Position numbers and translations under genes: made by a program. The notes under the pieces are model-generated. The model was not told the origin of the DNA and did no database searches. It worked only from the letters and a program-made list of their open reading frames with translations. Shown piece after piece: positions 7,781 through 17,051 of a stretch of DNA of 64,000 nt. This DNA comes from Flavobacterium ardleyense (GTDB lineage: Bacteria > Bacteroidota > Bacteroidia > Flavobacteriales > Flavobacteriaceae), in contig NZ_CP137891.1 in NCBI RefSeq assembly GCF_033547075.1, forward strand, positions 1 through 64,000. Reading direction: 5' to 3'. Within the stretch, counting starts at the first letter, position 1. The number at the start of each line of letters is the position of its first letter.

Positions 7781-9184
7781 ATGAAAAACTTTTCTAGTCT
7801 TTTTATCGTGTCTCTACTAAGTGGCGCGACTACACTTGGAGCTTACAAACTGTTTGTAGATCCGGATACTACCATATTAAACGATACTAAAACCTTAATT
7901 ACTACCGCATCTGACTCTTCCTACAGCCGTCCTGTGGGACTTTCGTCCTCCGTACTAGATTTCACCGAAGCTGCCGAAAAGACAGTACATTCTGTAGTAC
8001 ACGTAAAAAATGTCACGTATCGAACTGTAAATGATCCCGTGCTCCAATATTTTTACGGATATAAAAGTGAGCAACGTCAAACTCAGGTTGGTACCGGTTC
8101 GGGAGTGATTATCTCTGAAGATGGTTATATCGTAACTAATAATCACGTAATTAAAGATGCTTCTGACATTGAAATCACTCTCAACAATAACAAAGTTTAT
8201 AAAGCAAAATTAATCGGTACCGACTCAAAAATGGACGTCGCGCTATTAAAAATCGATGCAGACGAAAAACTTTCGTACTCGGTTTTTGCCGATTCAGATC
8301 AAATTAAAGTTGGCGAATGGGTTTTGGCAGTGGGTAACCCGTACAACCTAAACTCAACGGTAACCGCAGGAATTATTTCAGCGAAAGCTAGAAACCTTGA
8401 CAATAATAGTATTCAATCCTTTATTCAGACCGATGCTGCCGTAAATCCAGGTAATAGTGGTGGCGCACTTGTCAATACTAATGGAGAATTAATCGGAATT
8501 AACACTATGATTAGTTCGCAGACAGGATCGTATGTAGGATATTCTTTTGCAGTTCCATCAAATATTTGTCGAAAAATCATCGAAGATATTATGGAGTATG
8601 GAAATGTGCAGCGAGCAATTCTAGGTGTCGAAGGTGGAGAATTAAATCTTAAAGCCTCCCAAGAATTAGGAATTGCACAAAGCTCAGGATTTTATATAAA
8701 TAAAGTAAATAAAAATACTGGTGCCGAAAAAGCAGGACTGCAAAAAGGAGACGTCATCACCAATATTGATAACCAAAAAATTGATTCTTACGCAGATATG
8801 GCAAGAGTTATCAATACCAAACGTCCTAATGATCCTGTAAAAGTTGGATATATTAGAGGTAATAAGCAATATGCAGTTTCTGTCATTCTCTCTAAAACCG
8901 AAGCTATGACGGCGGCTTTTAAAGGAATTTCACTGGAAAATCTCGATGCTACTGATAAGAAACGTTTTAACACTCCTTTTGGAGTTAAAATTAGCGATAT
9001 CAACAATCCAAATCTCGCTCCTTATTATGACGAACTAAAAGGGAATGTCATTTTAAAAGTTGACAATCAGAAAGCAACAGATGTAGAAACAGTTTCAAGC
9101 ATTTTGCAAAACAAAGCTGAAAACCAAAGTATTCGCCTGGAAATGATCAACAAATCAGGACAAATCTTGCGAATTATTATCTAA
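7781..9184 (+). CDS. DegP/HtrA-family periplasmic serine protease
   Basis: Trypsin-like protease/chaperone of the Do (DegP/DegQ/HtrA) family, which degrades or refolds damaged envelope proteins. The protein (467 aa) has an N-terminal signal or anchor (about 5-22) and a protease domain with catalytic His122 (VTNNHV), Asp152 (SKMDVALLK) and Ser226 (NPGNSGGAL). Two PDZ domains follow, at about 280-375 and 378-467; the second is the more diverged. The TATG..-free leader carries a TAAATTTG -7 box, and three phased GTTAA repeats stand upstream, so expression is probably regulated. It is divergent from dapF, and a strong terminator follows. DegP or DegQ cannot be chosen from sequence alone. Confidence 0.95.
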   Translation: MKNFSSLFIVSLLSGATTLGAYKLFVDPDTTILNDTKTLITTASDSSYSRPVGLSSSVLDFTEAAEKTVHSVVHVKNVTYRTVNDPVLQYFYGYKSEQRQTQVGTGSGVIISEDGYIVTNNHVIKDASDIEITLNNNKVYKAKLIGTDSKMDVALLKIDADEKLSYSVFADSDQIKVGEWVLAVGNPYNLNSTVTAGIISAKARNLDNNSIQSFIQTDAAVNPGNSGGALVNTNGELIGINTMISSQTGSYVGYSFAVPSNICRKIIEDIMEYGNVQRAILGVEGGELNLKASQELGIAQSSGFYINKVNKNTGAEKAGLQKGDVITNIDNQKIDSYADMARVINTKRPNDPVKVGYIRGNKQYAVSVILSKTEAMTAAFKGISLENLDATDKKRFNTPFGVKISDINNPNLAPYYDELKGNVILKVDNQKATDVETVSSILQNKAENQSIRLEMINKSGQILRIII

Positions 9185-9211
9185 TTGATAATCTAAAAAT
9201 CAAAAAAATCA

Positions 9212-9238
9212 ACCGACTTACCAAGTCGGTTTTTTTTT
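9212..9238 (+). terminator. Rho-independent terminator of the degP-like gene
   Basis: A perfect 8-bp stem ACCGACTT / AAGTCGGT with a three-base loop, followed by a run of nine T, 27 bases after the stop codon. Confidence 0.88.
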
Positions 9239-9283
9239 ACCATAAACTTTGATAGAAAGTTTTAGGAAGACGTTTGAAATCAA

Positions 9284-9291
9284 TACTTTTG
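9284..9291 (+). promoter_or_regulatory. Candidate -7 box (TACTTTTG) of the GAPDH gene
   Basis: Exact TAnnTTTG match 43 bases before the ATG at 9335. No clear TTG is found at 17-23 bases upstream. Confidence 0.45.
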
Positions 9292-9334
9292 CAAAACAAA
9301 AATATAACAACACTAACTAATTATTTTTTTGCAA

Positions 9335-10783
9335 ATGAGCAGCACACATTTATACGACAAAGAACTTTCATTGCAAGCCAACAGAAGGCGTGCGGGAGTT
9401 GAACTTATCAAGATTATCAGCGATTTATGGTATGACAAAGCGATCGAAATGGTCCTTTTCCGCAACCAATTAATCGACTGCAACGTTAGCGAAATCATCA
9501 ACTTGCACGAATATGCAGGCGAATTTGCATCTAAACCAATCTCTGTATTTGATTCTGTAGAAATTGCAAAAGCAATATTATCTCTTGATTTACCACCTTC
9601 TAAATTGGATATCGGTAAATTAACTTACGAATTTCACCTTGAAAACGAAGAGCATACCAATGCAAAAGCGTTCGTAATCAACAAACTTAAACTTGCAAAA
9701 AACACTCAAGAAATTCAACCAAAAGACGTCGTTCTTTACGGTTTTGGACGTATTGGTCGTTTACTAGCTCGTGAATTGATGTCAAAAACTGGTCGTGGAA
9801 GCCAGCTAAGACTTCGCGCAATTGTTACACGTGATAAAAATGATGCAGTAAGTCTTGAAAAAAGAGCGTCACTTTTACGTTACGATTCAATCCACGGAGA
9901 TTTTAACGGATCTGTGGTTGCAGATTTAGAAAACCAAGCACTTATCATCAACGGAACAACTGTGCATATGATTAGCGCGGGAAGTCCAGAAGAAATAGAT
10001 TACACAAAATACCAAATCGACAACGCTTTGGTAATTGACAATACAGGAGCTTTCACAACTGAGGAAGCGTTAAATCGCCACCTAAGTTCAATTGGAGCAG
10101 ACAAAGTTTTGCTTACTGCGCCAGGAAAAGGAGTTCCAAACATCGTTCACGGAGTAAATCATAATGAGTATAATCCAGATGATGTGCATATTTTCTCTGC
10201 GGCATCTTGCACTACAAATGCAATTACCCCAATCTTGAAGGTTGTTGAAGACAAATTAGGAGTTGTAAAAGGCCACCTAGAAACGATTCACGCATACACG
10301 AATGACCAAAATCTTGTAGACAATATGCACAAGAAATACCGTCGTGGTCGTGCTGCTGCTTTGAATATGGTTATCACAGAAACTGGTGCTGGTACTGCTG
10401 TAGCAAAGGCTTTGCCGTCTCTTGCAGGCAAATTGACCTCAAATGCAATTCGCGTTCCTGTGCCTAACGGATCTCTTGTGGTGCTAAATCTTGAGGTTAA
10501 TAAAGCGACTTCTATCGAAGAAGTGAACGAGATTATGAAAACGAGCGCTCTTGAGGGAGATCTTGTTGAGCAAATTAAATATTCACTGAATAATGAACTT
10601 GTGTCTTCGGATATTGTTGGAACTTCGGCGCCAGCAATTTTTGATAGTCACGCGACAATCGTATCTGCAGATGGGAAAAATATCGTGCTTTATGTATGGT
10701 ATGACAACGAATATGGCTACAGTCACCAAGTAATTCGTCTTGCAAAATATATTTCTAAAGTAAGAAGATTCACATACTACTAG
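9335..10783 (+). CDS. Glyceraldehyde-3-phosphate dehydrogenase, long form
   Basis: Oxidises glyceraldehyde-3-phosphate to 1,3-bisphosphoglycerate with NAD(P) in glycolysis, or runs in reverse. The catalytic Cys292 lies in SAASCTTNAIT and His319 in ETIHAYTND, with the Rossmann loop GFGRIGRLL near residue 136. The protein (482 aa) carries an N-terminal extension of about 130 residues absent from ordinary GAPDH (about 335 aa). This extended form recurs in Bacteroidota; whether it is the glycolytic or gluconeogenic enzyme is not shown. The start was put at ATG 9335 (MSSTHLYDKE) rather than at the TTG two codons upstream, because the ATG matches the family start. Flanked by its own promoter box and terminator, so monocistronic. 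Confidence 0.95.
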   Translation: MSSTHLYDKELSLQANRRRAGVELIKIISDLWYDKAIEMVLFRNQLIDCNVSEIINLHEYAGEFASKPISVFDSVEIAKAILSLDLPPSKLDIGKLTYEFHLENEEHTNAKAFVINKLKLAKNTQEIQPKDVVLYGFGRIGRLLARELMSKTGRGSQLRLRAIVTRDKNDAVSLEKRASLLRYDSIHGDFNGSVVADLENQALIINGTTVHMISAGSPEEIDYTKYQIDNALVIDNTGAFTTEEALNRHLSSIGADKVLLTAPGKGVPNIVHGVNHNEYNPDDVHIFSAASCTTNAITPILKVVEDKLGVVKGHLETIHAYTNDQNLVDNMHKKYRRGRAAALNMVITETGAGTAVAKALPSLAGKLTSNAIRVPVPNGSLVVLNLEVNKATSIEEVNEIMKTSALEGDLVEQIKYSLNNELVSSDIVGTSAPAIFDSHATIVSADGKNIVLYVWYDNEYGYSHQVIRLAKYISKVRRFTYY

Positions 10784-10809
10784 TAGTTTTTGAACTCTAA
10801 TTTAATACA

Positions 10810-10845
10810 AATCCGCTTCATATTTTATGAGGCGGATTTTTTTTT
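10810..10845 (+). terminator. Rho-independent terminator of the GAPDH gene
   Basis: Stem AATCCGCTTCAT / ATGAGGCGGATT with one wobble pair and an ATTTT-type loop, followed by nine or more T, about 27 bases after the stop codon. Confidence 0.88.
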
Positions 10846-10848
10846 AAA

Positions 10849-10991
10849 GCTATTTCCTGCTTTCTGCTGCAATCTGCAACAGCAAAATGACTTGCTCACA
10901 ATGTGCCGCAAGGAGCTTCCGTTGGTCGCTCTTGCAGCCCAGTGAGCAATGTCGTTTGCAAGTTGCAGGATTTTCACGGCAATCAGGGCTA
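10849..10991 (-). repeat. Dispersed intergenic repeat, copy R2
   Basis: On the minus strand it opens TAGCCCTGATTGCC with AAAATCC and closes AGATTGCAGCAGAAAGC then GGAAATAGC. It contains the shared internal block AGCGACCAACGGAAGCTCC. It begins directly after the GAPDH terminator T-run. Confidence 0.72.
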
Positions 10992-11146
10992 GGGCATCGT
11001 CATTCACAACAATACTATTCTTAAAATATAAAAATACCGCGTTAAAACCACAAAAATTAAACAGCTTTCACACAGAGGTAGTATCTTAGCAAACTTAAAA
11101 TAATTACCCCCGAGACCTACCAAATTCTCTTTTCAATTTGCCAACT

Positions 11147-12325
11147 ATGATCAAACGCATAACATCAAATCTGTTATTTAAAGTATTTCTTGCCATTGTC
11201 TTCGGAATCCTCTTCGGACTTTATTTGCCAGAATCCATCAACCGAATCTTTGCGACTTTCAATGCGTTTTTCGGACAGTTTCTAAATTTCGCAATTCCAT
11301 TAATTATTCTAGGATTGATTATGCCTGCCATTGCCGATCTAGGCAAAGGTGCTGGAAAATTGCTGCTAATTACTGCAGCCATTGCTTACGGCTCAACTCT
11401 TTTTTCTGGCTTTTTGACCTATTTTGCAACTTCGGGAATCTTTCCTAAGCTGCTTGCTTCAAATCTTAATGATGTCGCGCAAATTGGTGATTCGACCGCG
11501 ACATTATCGCCCTATTTTAGTATCATAATTCCGCCCGCACTCGATGTTATGACTTCATTAGTCTTAGCATTTGTGATCGGTTTAGGACTTTCGTATCAGG
11601 AAAATTCGACTTTAAAACTTGTTGTCAATGACTTTCAGAAAATTATTATGCAAGTAATCGAAAATATAATCGTTCCGCTACTTCCTTTATTTATTATGGG
11701 AATTTTTATTAGTATGGCTTACAGTGGAGAAGTCTTTTCTATTTTGGAAGTTTTTATTAGCATTATCGGAGTAATTTTTGCCCTTCATATTATACTATTG
11801 CTGCTTCAATATACTATTGCTGGAATTTTAACCAAACAAAATCCACTTCGACTTCTAGCCAATATGATGCCTGCTTATTTCACTGCTTTGGGCACTCAGT
11901 CTTCGGCGGCAACGATTCCGGTAACTTTGGAACAGTCGCTAAAAAATGGCGTATCAGAAAAGATCGCTGGATTCGTAATTCCGCTTTGCGCTACAATTCA
12001 CTTATCTGGAAGTATAATGAAAATTACCGCCTGTGCCATGGCTTTAATGATTCTGGAAGGAATGCCTTTTGACATCACACTATTTGCGGGATTCATCTTT
12101 ATGTTAGGAATAGCAATGATTGCCGCTCCGGGAGTTCCGGGAGGCGCAATCATGGCAGCCGTAGGGATTTTGCAGTCGATGCTAGGTTTTAGCGAAGAAA
12201 TGATTGGATTAATGATTGCCTTATACATTGCAATGGACAGTTTTGGAACTGCGTGTAATGTTACTGGAGACGGCGCAATCGCTTTGGTAGTTGACAGAAT
12301 TACCAAAGACAAAATGGTTGTATAA
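11147..12325 (+). CDS. Dicarboxylate/amino acid:cation symporter (DAACS family)
   Basis: Inner-membrane carrier taking up dicarboxylates or acidic/neutral amino acids with Na+ or H+. The protein (392 aa) is almost entirely hydrophobic. It shows the family's C-terminal transport core: the serine-rich re-entrant stretch TALGTQSSAATIPVT (about 246-260), the PLCATIHLSGS segment, and AAPGVPGGA followed by MDSFGTACNVTGDGA near the end, which forms the substrate and cation site. The start is set at ATG 11147 (MIKRITSN), because the upstream TTG adds only three residues without support. It is convergent with the aldehyde dehydrogenase gene and shares a terminator with it. Substrate cannot be assigned from sequence. 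Confidence 0.92.
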   Translation: MIKRITSNLLFKVFLAIVFGILFGLYLPESINRIFATFNAFFGQFLNFAIPLIILGLIMPAIADLGKGAGKLLLITAAIAYGSTLFSGFLTYFATSGIFPKLLASNLNDVAQIGDSTATLSPYFSIIIPPALDVMTSLVLAFVIGLGLSYQENSTLKLVVNDFQKIIMQVIENIIVPLLPLFIMGIFISMAYSGEVFSILEVFISIIGVIFALHIILLLLQYTIAGILTKQNPLRLLANMMPAYFTALGTQSSAATIPVTLEQSLKNGVSEKIAGFVIPLCATIHLSGSIMKITACAMALMILEGMPFDITLFAGFIFMLGIAMIAAPGVPGGAIMAAVGILQSMLGFSEEMIGLMIALYIAMDSFGTACNVTGDGAIALVVDRITKDKMVV

Positions 12326-12447
12326 ATACATCCAGAAAAGCTGAGATGTTTTTATTGCAAAACGTTATGTAGAGTGGCGAATGTATACATTTGCTAAATC
12401 TATTATCGCAAAGTTTCCATTTATAACTCCAAGCGGCATTAAAACAA

Positions 12448-12474
12448 GAAAACCTCGGCAATGCCGAGGTTTTC
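12448..12474. terminator. Bidirectional terminator between symporter and aldehyde dehydrogenase
   Basis: A perfect 11-bp stem GAAAACCTCGG / CCGAGGTTTTC around CAATG. T-rich tracts on both strands let it end transcription from both convergent genes. Confidence 0.8.
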
Positions 12475-12494
12475 TATTTATATACTGGTTTCAA

Positions 12495-13997
12495 TTAAAA
12501 GAATCCCATTGGTTTTTTGTCGTAAGAGATCAACATGTTTTTTACAACACGGTAATGATCTAATGCCATTTTATGGTTTTCACGACCAAATCCTGATTCT
12601 TTAACACCACCAAACGGAGCGTGTGCAGGATATGTATGATATTGATTTACCCAAACTCTACCAGCTTGGATAGCACGTGGAACTTGGAATAATTCGTGAG
12701 CGTCACGTGACCAAACACCAGCTCCTAATCCGTAAGGAGTATCGTTAGCGATAGCGATAGCTTCTTCAGTAGAACTAAATGTAGTTAAGGCTACTACTGG
12801 TCCAAAAATTTCTTCTTGGAAAACACGCATGTTGTTTGTTCCTTTTAAAACTGTTGGTTGGATGTAATATCCTTCAGAAATATCTCCTTCGTAGTTACCA
12901 GCGTCTCCACCAGCTAATACTAGAGCACCTTCTTCTTTACCAATTTTGATATAGTTAAGAATTTTTTCGTACTGTGGTTTAGAAACTTGTGAACCAATCA
13001 TTGTTTCAGGATCTAATGGATTACCTGTTTTGATTGCTCCTAAACGTTCTTGCATTCTTGCGATAAAATCATCAGCAATATCTTCGTGAACTAATATACG
13101 AGATGGAGCTGTACAAATTTCTCCTTGATTAAGTGCAAACATTAACGCTCCTTCAATAGCTTTGCTATAGAAATCATCGTCTTGATCTGCTACAGATGGG
13201 AAGAAAATGTTTGGAGATTTTCCACCTAATTCCATTGTTACTGGAATAATGTTTTCAGCTGCATTGTGTAATACTTTACGTCCTGTTTCTGTTGAACCAG
13301 TGAATGAAAGTTTAGCAATACGCTTAGATGTTGCTAAAGCTGCACCTGCTTCTGCACCAAAACCAGTTACGATATTTAATACACCTGGAGGTAGAATATC
13401 ACCTATAAGTTCCATTAACGCGATAACACTTGTTGGTGTTTGTTCTGCTGGTTTTACAACTGCAGTACAACCTGCTGCTAAAGCTGGAGCAATTTTCCAA
13501 GCTAGCATTAACATTGGGAAGTTCCAAGGAATGATTTCTCCAACTACTCCAATTGGTTCGTGCAATACGATACTTACTGTGTTTTTGTCATGCTCAGAGA
13601 TACTTCCTTCGTCTGCACGGATAACTCCAGCAAAATAACGGAAGTGATCAATACAGTAAGGGATATCAGCTGCACGAGATTCACGGATTGGTTTACCGTT
13701 ATCAATAGTTTCTAGTGTTGCTAAGTATTCGAAGTTGTCTTCCATTACTTGAGCTATTTTTAATAAAGCATTACTTCTCTCAGTTGCAGATGAAGTACTC
13801 CAAGATGGGAATGCTTCGTGTGCTGCGTCTAAAGCAAGATCAATATCTTCTTGTGTAGAACGAGCTGCTTGAGTAAATACTTTTCCATCAACTGGAGATA
13901 CGTTATCGAAATACTGACCTTTTACAGGAGCTACGAATTTACCGCCAATAAAATTCCCGTATCTTTCTTTGAATACAGGTTTAGTTACATTTGCCAT
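12495..13997 (-). CDS. NAD(P)-dependent aldehyde dehydrogenase
   Basis: Oxidises an aldehyde to the acid. The sequence (500 aa) is closest in layout to the acetaldehyde/AldB-ExaC group. Catalytic Cys295 lies in [11 protein letters not shown], the general base Glu256 in [10 protein letters not shown], the coenzyme site in [10 protein letters not shown], and the oxyanion Asn in IPWNFPM near residue 159. Length is normal. An AraC-type regulator is encoded just upstream on the same strand with its own stop 207 bases before this ATG. The intervening region carries a TAAATTTG box and a pair of direct repeats, suggesting inducible expression in response to alcohols or aldehydes. The inducer is not known. 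Confidence 0.94.
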   Translation of the reverse strand: MANVTKPVFKERYGNFIGGKFVAPVKGQYFDNVSPVDGKVFTQAARSTQEDIDLALDAAHEAFPSWSTSSATERSNALLKIAQVMEDNFEYLATLETIDNGKPIRESRAADIPYCIDHFRYFAGVIRADEGSISEHDKNTVSIVLHEPIGVVGEIIPWNFPMLMLAWKIAPALAAGCTAVVKPAEQTPTSVIALMELIGDILPPGVLNIVTGFGAEAGAALATSKRIAKLSFTGSTETGRKVLHNAAENIIPVTMELGGKSPNIFFPSVADQDDDFYSKAIEGALMFALNQGEICTAPSRILVHEDIADDFIARMQERLGAIKTGNPLDPETMIGSQVSKPQYEKILNYIKIGKEEGALVLAGGDAGNYEGDISEGYYIQPTVLKGTNNMRVFQEEIFGPVVALTTFSSTEEAIAIANDTPYGLGAGVWSRDAHELFQVPRAIQAGRVWVNQYHTYPAHAPFGGVKESGFGRENHKMALDHYRVVKNMLISYDKKPMGFF

Positions 13998-14066
13998 AAT
14001 TATTTAGTTTATTTTTTAAATTATTTAGATGTAATCTCAAAGAATTGCTTCCTCTTAACTACACTG

Positions 14067-14074
14067 CAAATTTA
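14067..14074 (-). promoter_or_regulatory. Candidate -7 box (TAAATTTG) of the aldehyde dehydrogenase gene
   Basis: Exact TAnnTTTG match on the minus strand, 69 bases before the ATG. No TTG is present 17-23 bases upstream, as expected for an activator-dependent promoter. Confidence 0.5.
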
Positions 14075-14106
14075 CGGCAGCGGTTCTCTTATCCTGTTAT
14101 TGATTC

Positions 14107-14135
14107 AGTTCAATAACTTATGAAAAAAGTTCAAT
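14107..14135. promoter_or_regulatory. Direct AGTTCAAT repeats, candidate AraC-type operator
   Basis: AGTTCAAT occurs at 14107-14114 and again at 14128-14135, exactly 21 bases apart (two helical turns). The near copy is about 33 bases upstream of the -7 box. This spacing fits an AraC/XylS dimer on two half-sites, but binding is not shown. Confidence 0.42.
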
Positions 14136-14204
14136 GTTCAGATTTAGAATTTTATATCATAAAACAGAGTATCTAAAACCTTGTAAAACAAGCGCTTAAC
14201 GCAT

Positions 14205-15050
14205 TTATTTAAATGCGCTGAGATCCGATGGACTAAAACCAAATTTGTTTTTAAATGCAATACTGAAGTTAGATAAGTTATTATAACCCATATCAAGATA
14301 GATATCAGATGCTTTTAACTCACCATATTGTAAAATTTCCTTTGCCTTTTGTAGTCTCTTATCCTGAAGCCACTTACCTGGAGCTTCATTATATTCTGCA
14401 GTGAAATTTCGTTTAAACGTTGACAAACTCATATTGCATAAGAAAGCTATTTCCTCTAGTTTCAAATTAGAATACGTATTGCTTTCAACAACATTTTTAA
14501 AAGGTGAAACTTCTTTTGAAATTAAAGATTGTAAATAATATTCAAAGTCATTTCCATACTTATTAAGGAGGTATAGCATAATTTCCTCAAATTTTAAAAA
14601 CAGTAAAGCATCACTATAACTATGATTTGTGTAGGTATTTGTGGATAGCGAATCAATAAAGGAGGCGAGATAAAGATCGTTTTCAATTACGAAATATGGA
14701 ATTTCTTCTTTCAATGGTTTGACATTATTGGTATATTTTGCCAGAAATTCTGTCAATTTCTTCTCAGAAAAAAAGAATAATTTGCAATAATATATGGCTT
14801 CGGTGTCCAATAATTCTGTCCACAACCAATTACCCTTCTTTAATAATAGTGATTGCTGACTATTGACTGCCATCGAAGTATTTGCAAAGTGAACCTGTTT
14901 TTTTCCTACTTGCAGAAAACTAAACATATTCATACTCAAATTGACCTTGCTTTTCACCACATCGCTTGTCATCTTAAAGTCATACACAAAAATTTCTTTT
15001 GGGCCTTTTACGTCTTTAAAATAAATTTCGGGAATATTTTCTATAGCCAT
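14205..15050 (-). CDS. AraC-family transcriptional regulator
   Basis: DNA-binding regulator of 281 residues. The C-terminal 100 residues form the two helix-turn-helix motifs of AraC proteins: LEEIAFLCNMSLSTFKRNF (first HTH, about 198-216) and ASDIYLDMGYNNLSNFSIAF followed by FGFSPSDL (second HTH, about 248-276). The N-terminal 180 residues are a variable sensing domain without a recognised ligand motif. It lies directly upstream of the aldehyde dehydrogenase gene on the same strand, 207 bases away, and is the obvious candidate for controlling it through the paired AGTTCAAT sites. Confidence 0.92.
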   Translation of the reverse strand: MAIENIPEIYFKDVKGPKEIFVYDFKMTSDVVKSKVNLSMNMFSFLQVGKKQVHFANTSMAVNSQQSLLLKKGNWLWTELLDTEAIYYCKLFFFSEKKLTEFLAKYTNNVKPLKEEIPYFVIENDLYLASFIDSLSTNTYTNHSYSDALLFLKFEEIMLYLLNKYGNDFEYYLQSLISKEVSPFKNVVESNTYSNLKLEEIAFLCNMSLSTFKRNFTAEYNEAPGKWLQDKRLQKAKEILQYGELKASDIYLDMGYNNLSNFSIAFKNKFGFSPSDLSAFK

Positions 15051-15248
15051 TATTACACTAATCAGGGATTATAATATTTTCTAAATGTACAATTTTTTTA
15101 AGGTGGAGCTCGACATGTATTGGGAAATTTAGTTCATAACTGATGGCTCAGATTAGGTAATTTGTGATTAGATAAAGTAAAAAAGTAGAATAAAATGATT
15201 AATTGTCAACACTTCTCCAAATAGAATATTCGATGTTTATCATACGAA

Positions 15249-15274
15249 AAACCCCAATCATAGGATTAGGGTTT
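15249..15274 (-). terminator. Terminator of the alpha/beta hydrolase gene
   Basis: An 11-bp stem with one mismatch, AAACCCCAATC / GATTAGGGTTT, around ATAG, with an A-run on the plus strand (T-run on the minus strand), 35 bases past the stop codon. Confidence 0.65.
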
Positions 15275-15308
15275 ATGTGTATAAAAATAGTAAAGCCGAA
15301 GAAAACAG

Positions 15309-16700
15309 TTATTTCACTTGAAGTTTAATCCAAGTAGTCATGTCTTGAAGAACTTCAGGAGAGATAGTTTGTTCTATCTTGAAATATTCGTCAGGGAAAC
15401 CAGTTTTTGATTCTTGAAATAAGTGGTTAAGATTTGGATATTCTTTAATAGCTACCTTCTTATTTCCGGCAGATGCCAAGGCCTTCTGGATTGCTGGAAG
15501 ATTCAAATCTGCTTGGACTTGAATATCCTTTCCTCCATTAAGAGCCAAGACCGGAATTTTTACTTTGCTTAAAACTTCTGCCGGGTCATGCTTGATAAAA
15601 TAACACATCCACGGCGTTGAGATTTCCTGAAGTTGCATTTCGATATATTCTCTTGTGCTCATATCCTGTGCCTCACCACCTTGAAGTGCCACTAATTTTT
15701 CTATGTAATCGCTCAAATCCCTGTCAAGATGATTGGACTCAGAAGTTGAAATGATATCAAAAAGCGCTGCTGTTGTAGAGGTTCTTTTTTTAATTTCATC
15801 ATCATTTAAACCTGAGGCTTTAAAAATTGTACGTTGTTGCGAAAGCAAGATTTCAGAACCTTTAACTCCCGTTCCGGCAAGAAGCACCATAAAAGCTACA
15901 TCTTTATTACGAATTGACACCATTGGTGCAATCATTCCACCTTCGCTATGTCCAATAAGCCCAATTTGAGATCGGTGAATGTCTTTTCTAGTCTTTAGAT
16001 ATTCGACAGCTGCTTCTACATCATTAGAAAAATCGGCAGAGTTTGCTTCATCAAAATTTCCAGTGGATTGGCCTATTCCACGATCGTCGTAGCGTAATAC
16101 TGCAATTCCGTTGCGGGTGAGGTAATCGGCAATAACCCAGAATGGTTTGTGACCCATTATTTCCTCATCACGGTTTTGAGGGCCACTTCCTGTAATTAAA
16201 ACTACGACTGGAAACTTGCCTTTCCCTTCTGGAAGGGTGAGCGTTCCTGCAAGCGTTACTTTATCTTTGGAATTTGTAAATTTCACATCTTCGCTACTGT
16301 ATGGAAATGGTGCTTTGGGTTCTTGTGGCCTGTGAAGTTCAGCTTTTTTAACTTTAGTGCGATCTAAATTCAGCGAAAATTCTTGTCCTCCCTGACTGAA
16401 TGTTCCAAAGATTTCTTTTCCCTCTAACGTACCTGTATATTTTAAGGACATTGCGTTAATTTCGAAAATTATCACATTATCGATAAAAGAAGTTTTGGTA
16501 ACTGGAATTCCGTTTACACCTTGATCGGGACTATCCATAGTAGAAGAATAACCACCTTGAGCATCTTTTACAACATTAAAAACAACCTGAAGTTCATTGC
16601 CCGGCAACTTTAAAAAGCCATTCCATTGTCCTACGATTTCTTGAGCACTGCCTTCGACAGCGAAAATCAATATAAGTATTGTGAGTAAAATATTCTTCAT
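15309..16700 (-). CDS. Secreted alpha/beta hydrolase
   Basis: Exported serine hydrolase, probably an esterase or peptidase-like enzyme; substrate unknown. A signal peptide spans residues 1-19 (ending VEGSAQ). An N-terminal beta-rich domain (about 20-120) of the kind often found before such hydrolases is followed by the alpha/beta hydrolase core. That core shows the oxyanion-hole region VVLITGSGPQNRDEE, the DDRGIGQSTG loop, the nucleophile elbow GHSEGG near residue 251, and a C-terminal acid and His in NGGKDIQVQADLN and YPNLNHLFQ. Length 463 aa. It stands alone, with a terminator and about 350 bases to aconitase. Confidence 0.9.
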   Translation of the reverse strand: MKNILLTILILIFAVEGSAQEIVGQWNGFLKLPGNELQVVFNVVKDAQGGYSSTMDSPDQGVNGIPVTKTSFIDNVIIFEINAMSLKYTGTLEGKEIFGTFSQGGQEFSLNLDRTKVKKAELHRPQEPKAPFPYSSEDVKFTNSKDKVTLAGTLTLPEGKGKFPVVVLITGSGPQNRDEEIMGHKPFWVIADYLTRNGIAVLRYDDRGIGQSTGNFDEANSADFSNDVEAAVEYLKTRKDIHRSQIGLIGHSEGGMIAPMVSIRNKDVAFMVLLAGTGVKGSEILLSQQRTIFKASGLNDDEIKKRTSTTAALFDIISTSESNHLDRDLSDYIEKLVALQGGEAQDMSTREYIEMQLQEISTPWMCYFIKHDPAEVLSKVKIPVLALNGGKDIQVQADLNLPAIQKALASAGNKKVAIKEYPNLNHLFQESKTGFPDEYFKIEQTISPEVLQDMTTWIKLQVK

Positions 16701-17000
16701 AATGGAATAAGTGTTAATTTGTGATTATAGCTATATTCTGAAATCTATGTTAAGGTACGGAATATAAAAAAGTTGCAGTTGATATTTATCATACAATTGA
16801 AATTTTCTCTAATAATTTTTTATAATTCAAATTTAATTCCATAAAATCTCCTTTAAAACTAAGCTAAAAACTTCCCAGGAGTGCATTTAAATTTAAGCAA
16901 CAGATAAAGGCGGGGCGAAGTAAAGCCTCTTTTAGAACGAAAATATCGGGAATTCGAAAACTGCTAAAGATAAATGTCAAAAAAAAGAGCTATATAAAAA
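16701..17000. other. Intergenic region between hydrolase and aconitase
   Basis: About 300 AT-rich bases upstream of the hydrolase gene and downstream of aconitase. The only feature recognised is the aconitase terminator at its right border. No exact TAnnTTTG box or gene is seen. Confidence 0.5.
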
Positions 17001-17026
17001 AAGGAGCTTCTTTGCAGAAACTCCTT
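16994..17026 (-). terminator. Terminator of the aconitase gene
   Basis: Stem AAGGAG / CTCCTT extended across one mismatch by TTCT / AGAA around a TTGC loop. It is followed on the minus strand by a T-run and lies 26 bases past the stop codon. Confidence 0.72.
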
Positions 17027-17051
17027 AATTGTAATTTAAAATATAATTTTA

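Noticed and set aside
13207..13638. 143-codon frame antisense to the aldehyde dehydrogenase
   Set aside because: Shadow of a strongly conserved enzyme gene on the other strand.
15100..15240. Possible small gene or operator between AraC regulator and hydrolase
   Set aside because: No open frame of useful length, repeat or promoter box was found.
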